A stretch of DNA of 64,000 bases from Mycobacterium uberis (GCF_003408705.1 NZ_QAYL01000009.1:1-64000); one strand, 5' to 3'. Numbered from the stretch's first letter, positions 43,061 through 52,910 are shown. Numbers and translations: made by a program. The notes: generated from the sequence alone by a model not told the origin.

Positions 43061-43535
43061 CGTGCCCGATCGGTGTATCGACCATTGCCCGCACGCGGCT
43101 GCCGCAACGTGTTGGCGAGCCTGCCTTCTGGATCTCCCGACTCCACCCCGTTTGGCCCCCCTCCGGCTGATCCGTGTGCCGATTTGCAGTCAGCCATTAG
43201 CACTGCCATGGGTGGGCCGATTTCCTTGGGGAACGATGCATTCAGCTTGACCCCGGTTAACAAGCAGGTCCTGACGCAGTTTGCTGACAAGCTTAAGGTA
43301 TGTCCAAATGCGCACGCGACGCTCAATGATGACATTGATAATTCAGGCGTCTAGGGCATCGATATCCCGTTGGTTGTCCAGTAGGTCGGTACAGTTGTCG
43401 ATTTTCCGGTTACCCATGGCGTTGCCCGTGATCGCCTCGCCGTGAAAGGTTCGATTAACTCGATCTCCAGCAACGACACGTCCGATGATCGTGCCAACAA
43501 ATCACCACGTCGAAGTAGTGTTCAGCTCAAGAGAA
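43061..43535 (+). pseudogene. arfA: OmpATb/ArfA outer-membrane protein pseudogene (C-terminal part)
   Basis: Only the C-terminal OmpA-like peptidoglycan-binding domain is recognisable: PPPADPCADLQSAISTAMGG, ISLGNDAFSLTPVNKQVLTQ, FADKLKVCPNAHATLNDDID, then a stop. After further lesions there is GIDIPLVVQ and SNDTSDDRANKSPRRS, corresponding to the NRRVEI end. The N-terminal BON domains and membrane helix are gone, removed by the same deletion that truncated the convergent oxidoreductase. In M. tuberculosis ArfA supports ammonia release and growth at acid pH. Confidence 0.87.
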
Positions 43536-43541
43536 TCCGGC

Positions 43542-43706
43542 GTGAATTTGGTGGTCCAATGGTTGTCGTACCTGTTTGTTTTTGTCGTGGGATCGACGGT
43601 TTCCTGGGTAGTTGTTGTCTTGTCAATCAAGCGAGCGGGCGACAACCAAGAAAGACAAGAAGCTCCTGCGGAAGTGCCCGACTTGAATGAGATGGGTGCA
43701 CGGTGA
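43542..43706 (+). CDS. arfB: Small membrane protein ArfB (Rv0900)
   Basis: A 54-residue frame from the GTG at 43542 is preceded by AAGAGA. It has one membrane helix (VQWLSYLFVFVVGSTVSWVV) followed by SIKRAGDNQERQEAPAEVPD. Length and pattern match the tuberculosis ArfB, the middle gene of the arfABC operon. It looks undamaged although both neighbours are dead, so whether it is expressed or simply not yet hit by mutation is unclear. It ends overlapping the start of the arfC relic. Confidence 0.6.
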   Translation: MNLVVQWLSYLFVFVVGSTVSWVVVVLSIKRAGDNQERQEAPAEVPDLNEMGAR

Positions 43707-44133
43707 TGACCCTTCTGATGATCGACCACGCACACTGGGGGCTAGTTGCGTTTGTTCTTTGTCATCAGGTTGATGTTGACCTTGACGCTGATGGTTCGTT
43801 GCGTAAAATACCAACTGCAGTTTCCGGTGTCCGACAGGTGTGTCGGATTATGAGTCCGGATAACAGCCGCCGACGATTTCTGTTGCAGAAGAGTCACCAA
43901 CGACCAAGGCTCCCGTGGTGCTATGCTTGCCTTTTGGTCCGGGCTCCGCTCGTGCCTGCGCCGACGGGCAAATGGGCCTGTAGCGTGGCTGGTAAAGGGC
44001 CGGTCGGATACCTGGCTCTAACTACAGGTGCGGCAATCTAGCATATGATTCTGCCGTGTCCTCGTTCTGGTTCAAGGGTGAGGAATCCGCGAAACGGACC
44101 TACTTCATACCGTGGCTTAAGAGCTCACAGTGA
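43703..44133 (+). pseudogene. arfC: Membrane protein ArfC (Rv0901) pseudogene
   Basis: N-terminal MIDHAHWGLVAFVLCHQVDV is soon frameshifted. The C-terminus is readable with stops as FGPGSARACADGQMGL, RAGRIPGSN, then LAYDSAVSSFWFKGEESAKR and TYFIPWLKSSQ, ending 44131-44133. This is the end pattern of ArfC. The gene is dead, in line with loss of arfA. Confidence 0.82.
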
Positions 44134-44159
44134 TAAGGAATTAAGCAAGATTACGCCAG

Positions 44160-45500
44160 TTAACTGGGTGCGGGTATAAGCAGCAGTAGCCGTGCGCCGC
44201 CCAGGGGGCTGGTTTCTAATGAAGCTGTACCGCCGTGCAGCTGGGCCTGCTGGGCCACCAGCGCCAGCCCCAGGCCCGACCCCGAGTGAGAGGCTGTTGA
44301 GCCTCGAGAGAACCGTTCAAACACCACCTGGCGCTCATTTTCGGGCACTCCACTGCCGTTGTCGTCGATGGCGATTTTCACTCCGGACCGCGAACTGACC
44401 GCGGACAGCTGGACTCGCGTGGCGCCGCCATGTTTCACGGCATTGGCGATTGCATTGTCAACAGCAAGTCGCAACCCGGCCGGCAATCCCACAATGATGC
44501 AGGTCGGTGATGGGACCAGCGAGACGTCGAGGTCCGGGTAGCTCCGGGTCGCGTCGTGAGCGGCACGGTCGAGCAGGTCGGTGATGTCGACCGGCACGTG
44601 ATCGTCCGACGTCGACAGCTCTCCCTGGGCCAATCGCTCCAGCGCGCTGAGAGTGGCTTCTATTCGCGACTGGGTGCGGATCACGTCGCCCAGGACTTCT
44701 TTGCGTTGATCGTCGGCCAGATCCAGGGTGGCCAGCACCTCGAGATTGGTGCGCATCGCGGTCAGCGGGGTGCGTAGCTCATGGGAGGACACTGCAGCGA
44801 AGTCGCGGGCCGAGGCCAGCGCCTCCTTGGTCCGGTTCTGTTCCTTCCAAATGCGCTGCAGCATTCCTCTTATCGCCTCGGCGATTTCCACGGCTTCGGT
44901 GGCGCCATGCACTTCCACTCGGGGTGCCTCGTCTCCGGCATCGATTGATCGTGTTTGTTGGGCGAGCTGTTTGAACGGGCGCACTGCGAATGCGGCCAGC
45001 AACCAGGCAAACACGGCTGCCGCGGCAATGGCGAATCCGCAGATCAATAGAACTCGGCGGTGCAAGTTATTGGTTTCAGCGACGGTAGCGTCGTACGTTG
45101 CGCCGACGGCAATTGACGTTGGCTCCGGTGCTGGGATCTCCACCGTGCGCACTCGGTAACGTATTCTGCGGAGGTAGGTGTCAGCGTAGTCGTCTTTCAG
45201 TTTGGGCAGTGTGATGTCGGAATTCGACGTGACCAGGTTGCCACGGCGCACGGTGATGATGGCGTCCTGGTCGTTGGGTGAGCGTGGGATTTCGTCAAGG
45301 CCGCGCGGCACGAACGGGATCGCGAAACCTGCGGCCTCGTCTAGTTTGCGGTCCAGCCGCTCCTTGCGATCGTTGGTGATCCCGACCCAGACGACGGTGC
45401 CGACAATGAGCACCGGAATTGCTGCACCGATGGCTGTCGCGACCACCACCCGGGTTCGCAACGACGGCGTACGAGCGAAAATCCGCGACAGGATATTCAT
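44160..45500 (-). CDS. prrB: Sensor histidine kinase PrrB
   Basis: 446 residues, same length as in M. tuberculosis. There are two membrane helices (about 17-40 and 149-172) around a periplasmic sensor loop, then a HAMP linker (VRPFKQLAQQTRSIDAGDEA). The H box is SSHELRTPLTAMRTN with phosphoacceptor H240. The N box is LAVDNAIANAVKHGG, the G1 box IDDNGSGVPENER and the G2 box SGSGLGLALVAQQA. It phosphorylates PrrA, encoded 17 bp upstream in the same operon. PrrAB is essential in M. tuberculosis and is among the few two-component systems kept in leprosy bacilli. Intact. Confidence 0.97.
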   Translation of the reverse strand: MNILSRIFARTPSLRTRVVVATAIGAAIPVLIVGTVVWVGITNDRKERLDRKLDEAAGFAIPFVPRGLDEIPRSPNDQDAIITVRRGNLVTSNSDITLPKLKDDYADTYLRRIRYRVRTVEIPAPEPTSIAVGATYDATVAETNNLHRRVLLICGFAIAAAAVFAWLLAAFAVRPFKQLAQQTRSIDAGDEAPRVEVHGATEAVEIAEAIRGMLQRIWKEQNRTKEALASARDFAAVSSHELRTPLTAMRTNLEVLATLDLADDQRKEVLGDVIRTQSRIEATLSALERLAQGELSTSDDHVPVDITDLLDRAAHDATRSYPDLDVSLVPSPTCIIVGLPAGLRLAVDNAIANAVKHGGATRVQLSAVSSRSGVKIAIDDNGSGVPENERQVVFERFSRGSTASHSGSGLGLALVAQQAQLHGGTASLETSPLGGARLLLLIPAPS

Positions 45501-45517
45501 GGCCTGCTTTGATTCGG

Positions 45518-46228
45518 TTACTGCATGCGCAGCACGAACCCGACTCCTCGAACGGTGTGCAATAGCCTGGGTCCACCGTTGGCTTCGAGTTTGCGGCGTA
45601 GGTACCCTATAAACACATCGACGACATTGGTGTCGGCGGCGAAGTCATAGCCCCACACCAGCTCCAGCAGTTGGGCGCGCGACAGGACTGCGGTCTTGTG
45701 TTCGGCCAGCACGGCCAGCAAATCGAACTCTCGCTTGGTAAGGTCGACGTCGACGCCATTGACCCGAGCCCGTCGGCCGGGTATATCCACCTCTAGCGAG
45801 CCCACGGTGATGGTTTCCGAGGAAGATGTTGCGGTGGCGCCGCGACGGCGCAGCAGCGCCTTCACTCGTGCTACCAGCTCGGCCAGCACGAACGGTTTGA
45901 CCAGGTAATCATCGGCGCCGGCCTCCAGGCCTGCTACCCGGTCGTCAACCGAACTGCGTGCGGACAGCACACAGACTGGGACATCGTTGTCCATGGCTCT
46001 TAATGCTGTGACGACGCTAACACCATCCAATACCGGCATGTTGATGTCGAGCACGATTGCGTCCGGCCGGATCTCGGTGGCGCTGCGCAGCGCCTCAGCA
46101 CCATCAACGGCGGTCGATACCTCAAATCCGGATAATCGCAGGCCGCGCTCCAGCGAGGCAAGCACATCGGAGTCGTCGTCGACGACCAACACTCGAGGTG
46201 AGCTTACACTCGTGTCCATGCCGCCCAT
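45518..46228 (-). CDS. prrA: Response regulator PrrA
   Basis: 236 residues from [11 protein letters not shown] (ATG 46226-46228). A longer open frame extends upstream, but this start matches the known PrrA length. Receiver domain: [11 protein letters not shown] acidic pocket, phospho-acceptor D61 in [12 protein letters not shown] and the conserved lysine in [18 protein letters not shown]. The OmpR/PhoB-type winged helix follows: [40 protein letters not shown] and [13 protein letters not shown]. Threonine 6, reported as a Ser/Thr-kinase target in tuberculosis PrrA, is conserved. First gene of the prrAB operon. Confidence 0.97.
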   Translation of the reverse strand: MGGMDTSVSSPRVLVVDDDSDVLASLERGLRLSGFEVSTAVDGAEALRSATEIRPDAIVLDINMPVLDGVSVVTALRAMDNDVPVCVLSARSSVDDRVAGLEAGADDYLVKPFVLAELVARVKALLRRRGATATSSSETITVGSLEVDIPGRRARVNGVDVDLTKREFDLLAVLAEHKTAVLSRAQLLELVWGYDFAADTNVVDVFIGYLRRKLEANGGPRLLHTVRGVGFVLRMQ

Positions 46229-46665
46229 TTTGCCTGATCTTTGCCGACGGCGGTGGGAAGGATCACCCCCCCGGGTCGCGGGGACCCACCGCACAGTTGC
46301 TCCCAGTGCGTCTGTTTTTGATACGGCGGACCGTCGGTTAAATGATGATTTTTGGGGGCCGATTGTGTCTCCGTCGAAATAAGTTGGCAAATAACGATAT
46401 TCACTGCATCTATCACTGTATTAGGAGAACCGATATGGCGAGGGTGAGGGCATGCTGCTGGTATTAGGACGTGTAGACACAGTTCATCTACGATCTGCTG
46501 TTTGGTATCGACTTAACCCGTCGCCGTCTAGGTGACTTACTCCTGCTGCCGCACCGTGGTCTGCTGAGCGCACTACTGGCTCCACGACTCCGCTGCCGGT
46601 ACTTTCGGCAATGTGAAAACGGGGTAATAAGTTGCTGTGCACTGTCGGTGCGCAGGTCCCCGCGC
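46229..46665. other. Leader/intergenic region between prrA and the accD3 relic
   Basis: Contains the prrA upstream region (46229-46400), where the promoter of the operon must lie, and unrecognised DNA to the end of the accD3 relic. No operator or promoter motif could be assigned with confidence. Confidence 0.4.
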
Positions 46666-48133
46666 TCACCTCAACCCGATGCGGCGGTAACGCTGCAACC
46701 GTGCCGCAAGACGTTGGGCATCGGGTACCTTGCGCAGCGCGTTTAGCTCGGCGGCGATAACGCTGGATAGTCGTTGGGAAAACTCGATCGGTTTGTCTGC
46801 GACATTGGGATGTTCGGGCGATCACGTCGACGATTCTGGACGTCAGCAGGTCTGCCGGCAGGATGCCCTGGGCCGCTGCCAGTTCGGTGGCATGAGCGGT
46901 GTTACGGAAAACAATCGCGTTAACGTCCTCCGGCCGGAAGTGGAGCCAACCAGCCGTGCAGCGCCGCTAATACTCGGTCGGTAAGCACCATGGCCAGCGC
47001 TGGTCTGCTGCTGCCCTGATCCAATGAGATCGACACCGTCGAAGTACTCTAGTGTCACGAGTTCGGCCAGACATTGGGAGATCTGGCCGGCCAGCCCACT
47101 CTGCTTAGCTTCGGCCGACAACGCCGGGCCAGTGGTGTCGATCACTAGCACGAGCGACAGGTGTAGCTTGGTCGGCCAGCGCCATGCTGCGCTGGATTTC
47201 TCGCAACGATGTGGGCCCAACGAACCTGTTGGCCTCCCGTTGCTGACCGAGAACCACCGCGGGCTGGCCGCCAAATCGAATCAGTGCCAGCAGTGTGGTC
47301 GCTGCCTCCCCGTGACCGGTGTAGGACAGCAGCACTCGGGGTGCAGTGCCACAACGCTTGTTCGACACTTGGCCGGTCAGGTCGTAGCGACGCCATCACA
47401 GAATCCCAAGCCGGCACACTCGGTATCGGTTTGGGTCGCTGCAGTGCTGGTATTGGCGTCGGAGACGTCGGCGATAATTGTCAGCGCACGATCCAACGTC
47501 GTTCGCAGTCCATCCAGCGTGACGAAGTGTCGATTATCCCGGGTCGCTGCAGATTCTCCGCTGTCTGGATGCCGGTCGAGAGGGTTCGCCGTATAGCAAC
47601 TCGTACGCCCGGGGTTCAAGGAAGCCCATTAACGCACCTGGCTCGGCTACGGTGACGTGGCCCAGCGAACTCCACAACGTGAAGACCCCGCTGGTGGTCG
47701 GGTTACGTAAATACACCTAGGTAGGGCAGACCTGACCGTTTGTGGAGTCTGATGGCCGCGGTGTTCTCCACTATCTGCAGGAACGCAACGGTGCCTTCCT
47801 GTATACGGGTGCCGCCAGAGTTCGGCGAGGCCAGCAGCAACCGTTCAGCTGTCGCCCGCTGCACGGCGGCGGTGGTCCACTCCGCGGCTGCTATCCTGCT
47901 CGAGCCCCCGAAGAAGCTGAATGCGCAGACCACTATTGTTGCCTGTCGCCCGAATACGTACTCTTACTCGGCCAGCACTGATTCGTCTAGATCGCTGGCG
48001 GTTTGGGCGCCAGTTAGTTCCCGTGCGTAGGACTCGGGGTTACCGGCTGCGTTAACGGTTCGCGGTCCCAGCTGACGAATGAGCCAGCGTCCAGCACCGC
48101 CTCGCGGAGTCGGTCGGTCGTGATACGACTCAC
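46666..48133 (-). pseudogene. accD3: Acetyl-CoA carboxylase carboxyltransferase-type subunit AccD3 pseudogene
   Basis: Starts with a GTG at 48131-48133 (VSRITTDRLREAVLDAGSFV). Later blocks are VERATAERLLLASPNSGGTR and IQEGTVAFLQIVENTAAIRL, then FTLWSSLGHVTVAEPGALMG, FLEPRAYELLYGE, GEAATTLLALIRFGGQPAVV, GPALSAEAKQSGLAGQISQC and the end FSQRLSSVIAAELNALRKVP with LQRYRRIGLR at the stop 46666-46668. This is the crotonase-like carboxyltransferase fold in the AccD (beta plus alpha-like) arrangement. At least six frame changes and stops are present. AccD4-6 are the subunits generally regarded as essential for mycolate precursors. Confidence 0.9.
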
Positions 48134-48160
48134 CTCGACGAGCCTATATAGGCTGGGCTA

Positions 48161-48904
48161 ATGATCGGTATTAACCAGGCCGAAGGCGTTATGACTATCG
48201 AGCTACAGCGTCCCGAGCGCCGTAACGCCCTGAATTCGCAACTTGTCGAGGAGCTGCGGGAGGCTGTGCAGACAGCTAGTAACACTGACGGCGAGGTGCC
48301 TACACGCGTGATTGTGCTGACCGGGCAGGGTACAGTGTTCTGCGCTGGCGCGGACCTCAGCGGAGACGCGTTTGCCGCTGGTTACCCTGACCGGCTAATC
48401 GAGTTGCACAAGGTTATGGACGCTGCCCTGATGCCGGTCATTGGCGCTATCAACGGCCCCGCCATCGGTGCCGGCTTGCAGTTGGCTATGCAATGTGATT
48501 TGCGGGTTGTCGCACCGGAAGCATATTTTCAGTTTCCGACATCGAAATACGGTTTGGCCCTTGATAATTGGAGTATTCGTCGATTGTCTTCGTTGGTAGG
48601 GCACGGCCGGGCACGCGCGATGCTGCTGACAGCGGAGAAGTTGACCGCCGACATCGCACTGCAGACCGGGATGGCCAACCGCATTGGAACGCTGGCCGAT
48701 GCTCAGGCTTGGGCTGCCGAGGTCGCTGGCTTGGCACCGCTGGCGATCCAGCATGCCAAGCGGGTACTCAACGATGACGGCTCCATCGAGGAGGCGTCAC
48801 CGAAGCACAAGGAGCTCTTCGACAAGGCGTGGGCCAGCCAGGATGTCATCGAAGCGCAGGTCGCCCGGGTGGAGAAACGGCCGCCGAAGTTCCAGGGGGT
48901 ATGA
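48161..48904 (+). CDS. echA6: Enoyl-CoA hydratase-like fatty-acyl-CoA binding protein EchA6
   Basis: 247 residues, crotonase fold. The CoA-binding/oxyanion segment [17 protein letters not shown] and [20 protein letters not shown] are present. Where active hydratases carry catalytic glutamates, the sequence is [19 protein letters not shown], so it probably does not hydrate. Tuberculosis EchA6 is known to be catalytically silent, to bind long-chain acyl-CoA and deliver it to FAS-II for mycolic acid synthesis, and to be essential. Intact. Its stop overlaps the first possible ATG of the next gene (ATGA at 48901). Confidence 0.95.
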   Translation: MIGINQAEGVMTIELQRPERRNALNSQLVEELREAVQTASNTDGEVPTRVIVLTGQGTVFCAGADLSGDAFAAGYPDRLIELHKVMDAALMPVIGAINGPAIGAGLQLAMQCDLRVVAPEAYFQFPTSKYGLALDNWSIRRLSSLVGHGRARAMLLTAEKLTADIALQTGMANRIGTLADAQAWAAEVAGLAPLAIQHAKRVLNDDGSIEEASPKHKELFDKAWASQDVIEAQVARVEKRPPKFQGV

Positions 48905-48909
48905 TATTT

Positions 48910-50028
48910 ATGCTGCGCAGAGCGTTGCGATTGGCTGCTGGTATGTCCGTCCTAGCGGGGGCCTGTTGGCTGTTGCGAGCACTGCACGGCGTGCTGGCCG
49001 CCATTGGTGCCGACCTAGCCTCGATCCAGGCGGTGGCGGAGGGTTCTCCGAACTACCAAGATGGCGTCTTTATCAACCTCGAATCCGCTTCGGTGTTCGA
49101 CATGGATCGCGAGCAACTGCGGCTGATCGCGTGGGAGTTTATCGGTGGACGCGGCGCCAGTCGGCCGGCAGCGCCGATCCCGTTGGCTGCACCGACTATT
49201 TCCGAGGTTGTCTCCGGTCAGCTCGCGGTCAGCTGGTTCGGTCACTCCACGACATTGTTGGAAATCGACGGCTACCGTGTGCTTACCGATCCGGTGTGGA
49301 GTGACCGATGTTCGCCCTCGGACGTGGTTGGACCGCATCGGCTGCACCCGCCGCCGCTACACTTGGAAGCGCTGCCCGCCGTTGACGCGGTGATCATCAG
49401 CCACGACCACTACGACCATCTCGATATCGACACTGTTGTCGGGTTAGCCTCTACTCAGCGGGCCCCATTTTTTGTACCGCTCGGTGTCGGTGCCCACCTT
49501 CGCGTGTGGGGCATCCCTGAGCACCGCATCGTCGAACTCGACTGGGATCAGAGTGCTCGCGTCGACGAGCTCACGCTGATCTGTATGCCGGCACGGCATT
49601 TCTCAGGGCGCTTCCTGAACCAAAACACCACGTTGTGGGCATCGTGGGGGCTGATAGGTCCAGGTCGTCGCGCATATTTTGGTGGCGACACCGGCTACAC
49701 CAAGAGCTTTGCGCAGATCGGCGCCGACCACGGACCGTTCGACCTGACGTTGATGCCCGTCGGAGCCTATCATCCGGCATGGCCGGACATCCACATGAAC
49801 CCTGAGGAGGCGGTCCGGGCACATCTGGATGTCACGAACTCGCGGTCAGGATTGCTGATGCCGATCCACTGGGGCACTTTCCGATTGGCTCCTCACCCGT
49901 GGGCTGAACCGGTCGAGCGGCTGCTCGTGGCCGCGGAAACTGCGCAGGTCCAGGTCGCAATACCTGTCCCCGGTCAACGTCTTGATCTAGCTGTGCCGTT
50001 GAGGTTCCATCCATGGTGGCGGCTCTGA
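48910..50028 (+). CDS. Metallo-beta-lactamase-fold hydrolase (NAPE-PLD/UlaG-like, Rv0906)
   Basis: 372 residues with the ATG at 48910; an ATG at 48901 overlapping the echA6 stop would add three. An N-terminal hydrophobic stretch (LRLAAGMSVLAGACWLLRAL) suggests membrane anchoring or export. The metal site motifs are WFGHSTTLLEIDGYRVLTDP, VIISHDHYDHLDIDT (HxHxDH), CMPARHFSGRFLNQNTTLWA, FGGDTGYTKSF and MPIHWGTFRLAPHPW. This arrangement matches the NAPE-PLD branch of the superfamily, so a lipid phosphodiester is a possible substrate. Intact and probably co-transcribed with echA6. Confidence 0.93.
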   Translation: MLRRALRLAAGMSVLAGACWLLRALHGVLAAIGADLASIQAVAEGSPNYQDGVFINLESASVFDMDREQLRLIAWEFIGGRGASRPAAPIPLAAPTISEVVSGQLAVSWFGHSTTLLEIDGYRVLTDPVWSDRCSPSDVVGPHRLHPPPLHLEALPAVDAVIISHDHYDHLDIDTVVGLASTQRAPFFVPLGVGAHLRVWGIPEHRIVELDWDQSARVDELTLICMPARHFSGRFLNQNTTLWASWGLIGPGRRAYFGGDTGYTKSFAQIGADHGPFDLTLMPVGAYHPAWPDIHMNPEEAVRAHLDVTNSRSGLLMPIHWGTFRLAPHPWAEPVERLLVAAETAQVQVAIPVPGQRLDLAVPLRFHPWWRL

Positions 50029-50089
50029 TTCGCTAACTCGGCGTTTCTCGGTTCGCTCGGGAAGTTTGCGGTTCCCATATGGTTGAAAG

Positions 50090-50790
50090 ACCATATCTAC
50101 CAAGGACTTCAGCGTAAAAGACATAAACAAAGGCGACGGCCAAGACAACAAGGTTGACGCGGAAACCGTCTTACATCTAGCTTTGGTGTCAAAATCAGTG
50201 GGTGGCCAAAGTCGTGGCGCATGCGGCGACCGGTTATGTCATCATGTCATCAGGTGGTGGGACACATCTGTGGTGTTTCAGTTGCCGTGGTTTGCGTTGG
50301 CTTATCCTTACGTCACCAGCAATGCGACTATCGCTGATCTGTACTCACATCGTTCCGGCTTTCCTGATCACACAGGCAGCAAGCTGGAGGATCTTGGCTA
50401 CGATTGGTGCCAGGCTATAGAGCACATGCGCTGTTTGACGCTGTTAATTTTTCAAATTCCTGTTGCTTACAACAGCTTTAGCTTTACTGTAGCCGCTTAA
50501 GCAGTGGTTGCTGTGGTGGGTGAGTCGTGGGAGGACCTGTCCTATGAGGTGCTGTACCGCCGCTAGGAATGTCTTCCACGAGTTCGAGATCCGCTGACTC
50601 CATGGCCAGGTCTAATCACGCGGTGAACCGCGTTGAAGTTTCAGACAAGTAGGAGCCACGCTTCCAATACGATCCTGATGCGCAGAAGCCCATATCCAAT
50701 GTAAGCATGTGGGCGATAGCCGAGACTTATCGATGGTTGCCCTGCTGGATCGTAACCGCAACAGTACCTTTCAAGTCGGCGACCAAGTAG
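50090..50790 (+). pseudogene. Class C beta-lactamase-related serine hydrolase (Rv0907) pseudogene, truncated
   Basis: Blocks: VAKVVAHAATGYVI near 50200, standing for the SxxK region. Then PWFALAYPYVTSNATIADLY, SHRSGFPDHTGSKLEDLGYD and FTVAA. After a stop there is AVVAVVGESWEDLSYEVLYR, ending around the SVSMWAIAETYRWL stretch near 50740. The catalytic YxN appears as YNS. The 532-residue relatives continue much further; the remainder and the start of ctpE are deleted. Confidence 0.8.
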
Positions 50791-50799
50791 AGCGGAGTG

Positions 50800-51972
50800 T
50801 CCTACCGCGACCATGGCAACTAGGTGATCGATGCGCTTGATGTGCTGCTGAAAAGGTCGAGCGGATCGGCGAGCAGGGGTTGTGGGTTCTATATGTGCGG
50901 TGCCAGCTACGTGGTCTGTAGACTATCCACAGGTGCCAAGCCGTGTTACCCCGGTCGCACTGGTGGTGCTGGAGAAGAAGACGTGACCAGAAGCCCGCGA
51001 TACAATGGAATACACTTCAGTAAAATATTTTCGTTCAAAATAATCTCCTGTGACAATGCCGTATCGGTTGGCGCTGTCGCCAGCAAGATTGGGCTGCATG
51101 GGGACACAACGGATGCTCGTCAACTCCCCGCGAAACAAACTGAACTGGCTGACGCGTTGGAAATGCACACTACGTTTGGCAGGGTGCGGCACGATCAGAA
51201 ACGCACCATCGTGCGCGCCTTGTCATCGCGCTGTCGTACCACCGCGATGACCGGCGACGGCGTCAATGATGTGTTGGCGCTCAAGGGTAACTGGTATCGG
51301 CGTAGCGACGGGTGCAGGTAGCCCCACATCCCGCGCGGCGGCTAAGATCATGTTGCTGGACAAAAGGATTGCTACACTACATTATGTTGCCAGCTAGGGG
51401 TCCCGGATAATTTGCAATATTGAGCGTATAGCCAACCTCTTTTTACCAAGACGGCGTATTCGGCACTGCTGGCGGGTACCGTATGTTTATTCTCCAAATT
51501 GGTCAACGCCGATCCGCTGCTGTAATCATTTCAGCCCATCCACGCTACCATCTCGGTGTGATTCATGATCAGAATCCGATTGTTCATTCTATCGCTGGCA
51601 CCCCACAACGAGTGCGTTTACTCTGGTTTCTGCGGATGTTGACGTTGGCGCTGCCGGCCGGGCTAGCGGTCGGCAGCGCGGTTCTCGTCTCCTAGACGAG
51701 GTGGCTTGCCGTGGTCGTCACGCCCGTTAGCAGCAACAGGACCAGGCGTCGACTGTGGCACTGTTTACGTTGCTGGTGATCGTGCTATCCGTGCGTATAA
51801 GTGGCGCGGCTGACACTAGGTCATTAGCTCCAGTCTAGCCCACGTGGTTATCTTCAGTTAGGCCGCTGACTCGGCAAAAGCTCTTCCTGGACCCGTCGAA
51901 TATGGCTGGGTGATGTCGACCGTGTTGGGAATCGGCGTGATCGGTGCTGTAGTGATCGAGACAATGTGATGG
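50800..51972 (+). pseudogene. ctpE: P-type cation ATPase CtpE pseudogene (C-terminal part)
   Basis: Visible pieces are from the second half of the roughly 797-residue pump. One is [11 protein letters not shown]-like near 50850. Next are [20 protein letters not shown] (intact relatives have SGDNAV) and [20 protein letters not shown], then the hinge [15 protein letters not shown]. Fragments of the last membrane helices follow (LLWFLRMLTLALPAGLAVGS). The DKTGT phosphorylation motif and N-terminal half are gone through a deletion that joins it to the beta-lactamase relic. CtpE is described as a calcium-transporting ATPase in mycobacteria. Confidence 0.85.
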
Positions 51973-52110
51973 ATTCGGACCAGTACGCTTGATGTACCAA
52001 CACGGTTGTGGTGGTGACCCGGCTAAGGGTAGCTAGGCCGATAATGATCTGGCAAGTAGGATTGTACTAACACCAAGATTCTCTGAGAATTGATGAGGAA
52101 AGATATAGAT

Positions 52111-52299
52111 ATGGGAATTCTGGACAAAGCAAAGGACTTGCTGGCGCAGAACGCCGATAAAGTCGAGACGGTGATCGACAAGGCCGATGAGTTCGTCGAC
52201 GAAAAGACGAAAGGCCAGTACACCGACACCATCCATAAGGTGGCCGAAGAGGCTAAGAAGGCCGTTAGCTCAGACACCTCGGGTAGGCAGCAGAACTAA
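52111..52299 (+). CDS. Antitoxin of the Rv0909-Rv0910 type
   Basis: A 62-residue, highly charged helical protein: [20 protein letters not shown] followed by [15 protein letters not shown] and [13 protein letters not shown] 52111 follows AGGAAAG by 8 nt. It matches the Rv0909 antitoxin-type family (Rv0909/MT0933 antitoxin domain). It stops 4 bp before the toxin start, so the pair is one operon. Intact; retention of a complete pair is unusual in this decayed genome. The long lysine/glutamate helices suggest that it is partly disordered without its partner. Confidence 0.85.
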   Translation: MGILDKAKDLLAQNADKVETVIDKADEFVDEKTKGQYTDTIHKVAEEAKKAVSSDTSGRQQN

Positions 52300-52303
52300 G
52301 CAC

Positions 52304-52777
52304 ATGGCGAAACTCACCGGATCTATCGATGTACCGCTGTCGCCGGATGAGGCGTGGATGTGCGCTTCCGATCTGTCCCGCTTCAACGAATGGCTGACGA
52401 TCCACCGAGTATGGCGCAGTAAGTTGCCCGAAGTGGTGGAGAAGGGCACAGTAATCGAGTCATATGTCGAAGTCAAGGGCATGTCCAATCGGATCAGATG
52501 GACGGTCGTGCGTTACAAGGTGCCCGAAGTTATGACGCTCAACGGAGACGGTGTTGGCGGTGTCAAGGTCAAACTGATTGCTAAGGTTGCGCCTAAGGAC
52601 GACGGCTCCGTTGTTAGTTTCGATGTGCACTTGGGTGGCCCCGCGCTGTTCGGACCGATCGGCATGATCGTTGCGGCTGCGCTGCGAACCGATATCCGCG
52701 AATCGTTGGAGAACTTTGTCATGGTGTTCTCCGGGCTTCAACCAGACCTGAACCCGAGTCGTGGCGGCCATCGCTGA
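52304..52777 (+). CDS. SRPBCC-fold toxin of the Rv0909-Rv0910 type
   Basis: 157 residues: MAKLTGSIDVPLSPDEAWMC, HRVWRSKLPEVVEKGTVIES, RWTVVRYKVPEVMTLNGDGV, KLIAKVAPKDDGSVVSFDVH and a C-terminal helix IRESLENFVMVFSG. This is the polyketide-cyclase/START-like fold reported as a growth-inhibiting toxin in M. tuberculosis. Relative to the 144-residue tuberculosis protein it has about 13 additional C-terminal residues (LQPDLNPSRGGHR), probably from loss of the original stop. It follows the antitoxin by 4 bp. No internal lesion. Confidence 0.85.
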   Translation: MAKLTGSIDVPLSPDEAWMCASDLSRFNEWLTIHRVWRSKLPEVVEKGTVIESYVEVKGMSNRIRWTVVRYKVPEVMTLNGDGVGGVKVKLIAKVAPKDDGSVVSFDVHLGGPALFGPIGMIVAAALRTDIRESLENFVMVFSGLQPDLNPSRGGHR

Positions 52778-52910
52778 CCGCTGGCTCACTGATTTGGAAC
52801 AACCGCCGGCTTCCGGTCGGTGACTTTAATGGTTTGGCGCGAGTTGCTAATGGTGCACCCCATCGCCAGAGACAGACACCATGAGGGGTCATCATGCTCC
52901 GTCCGTAACA

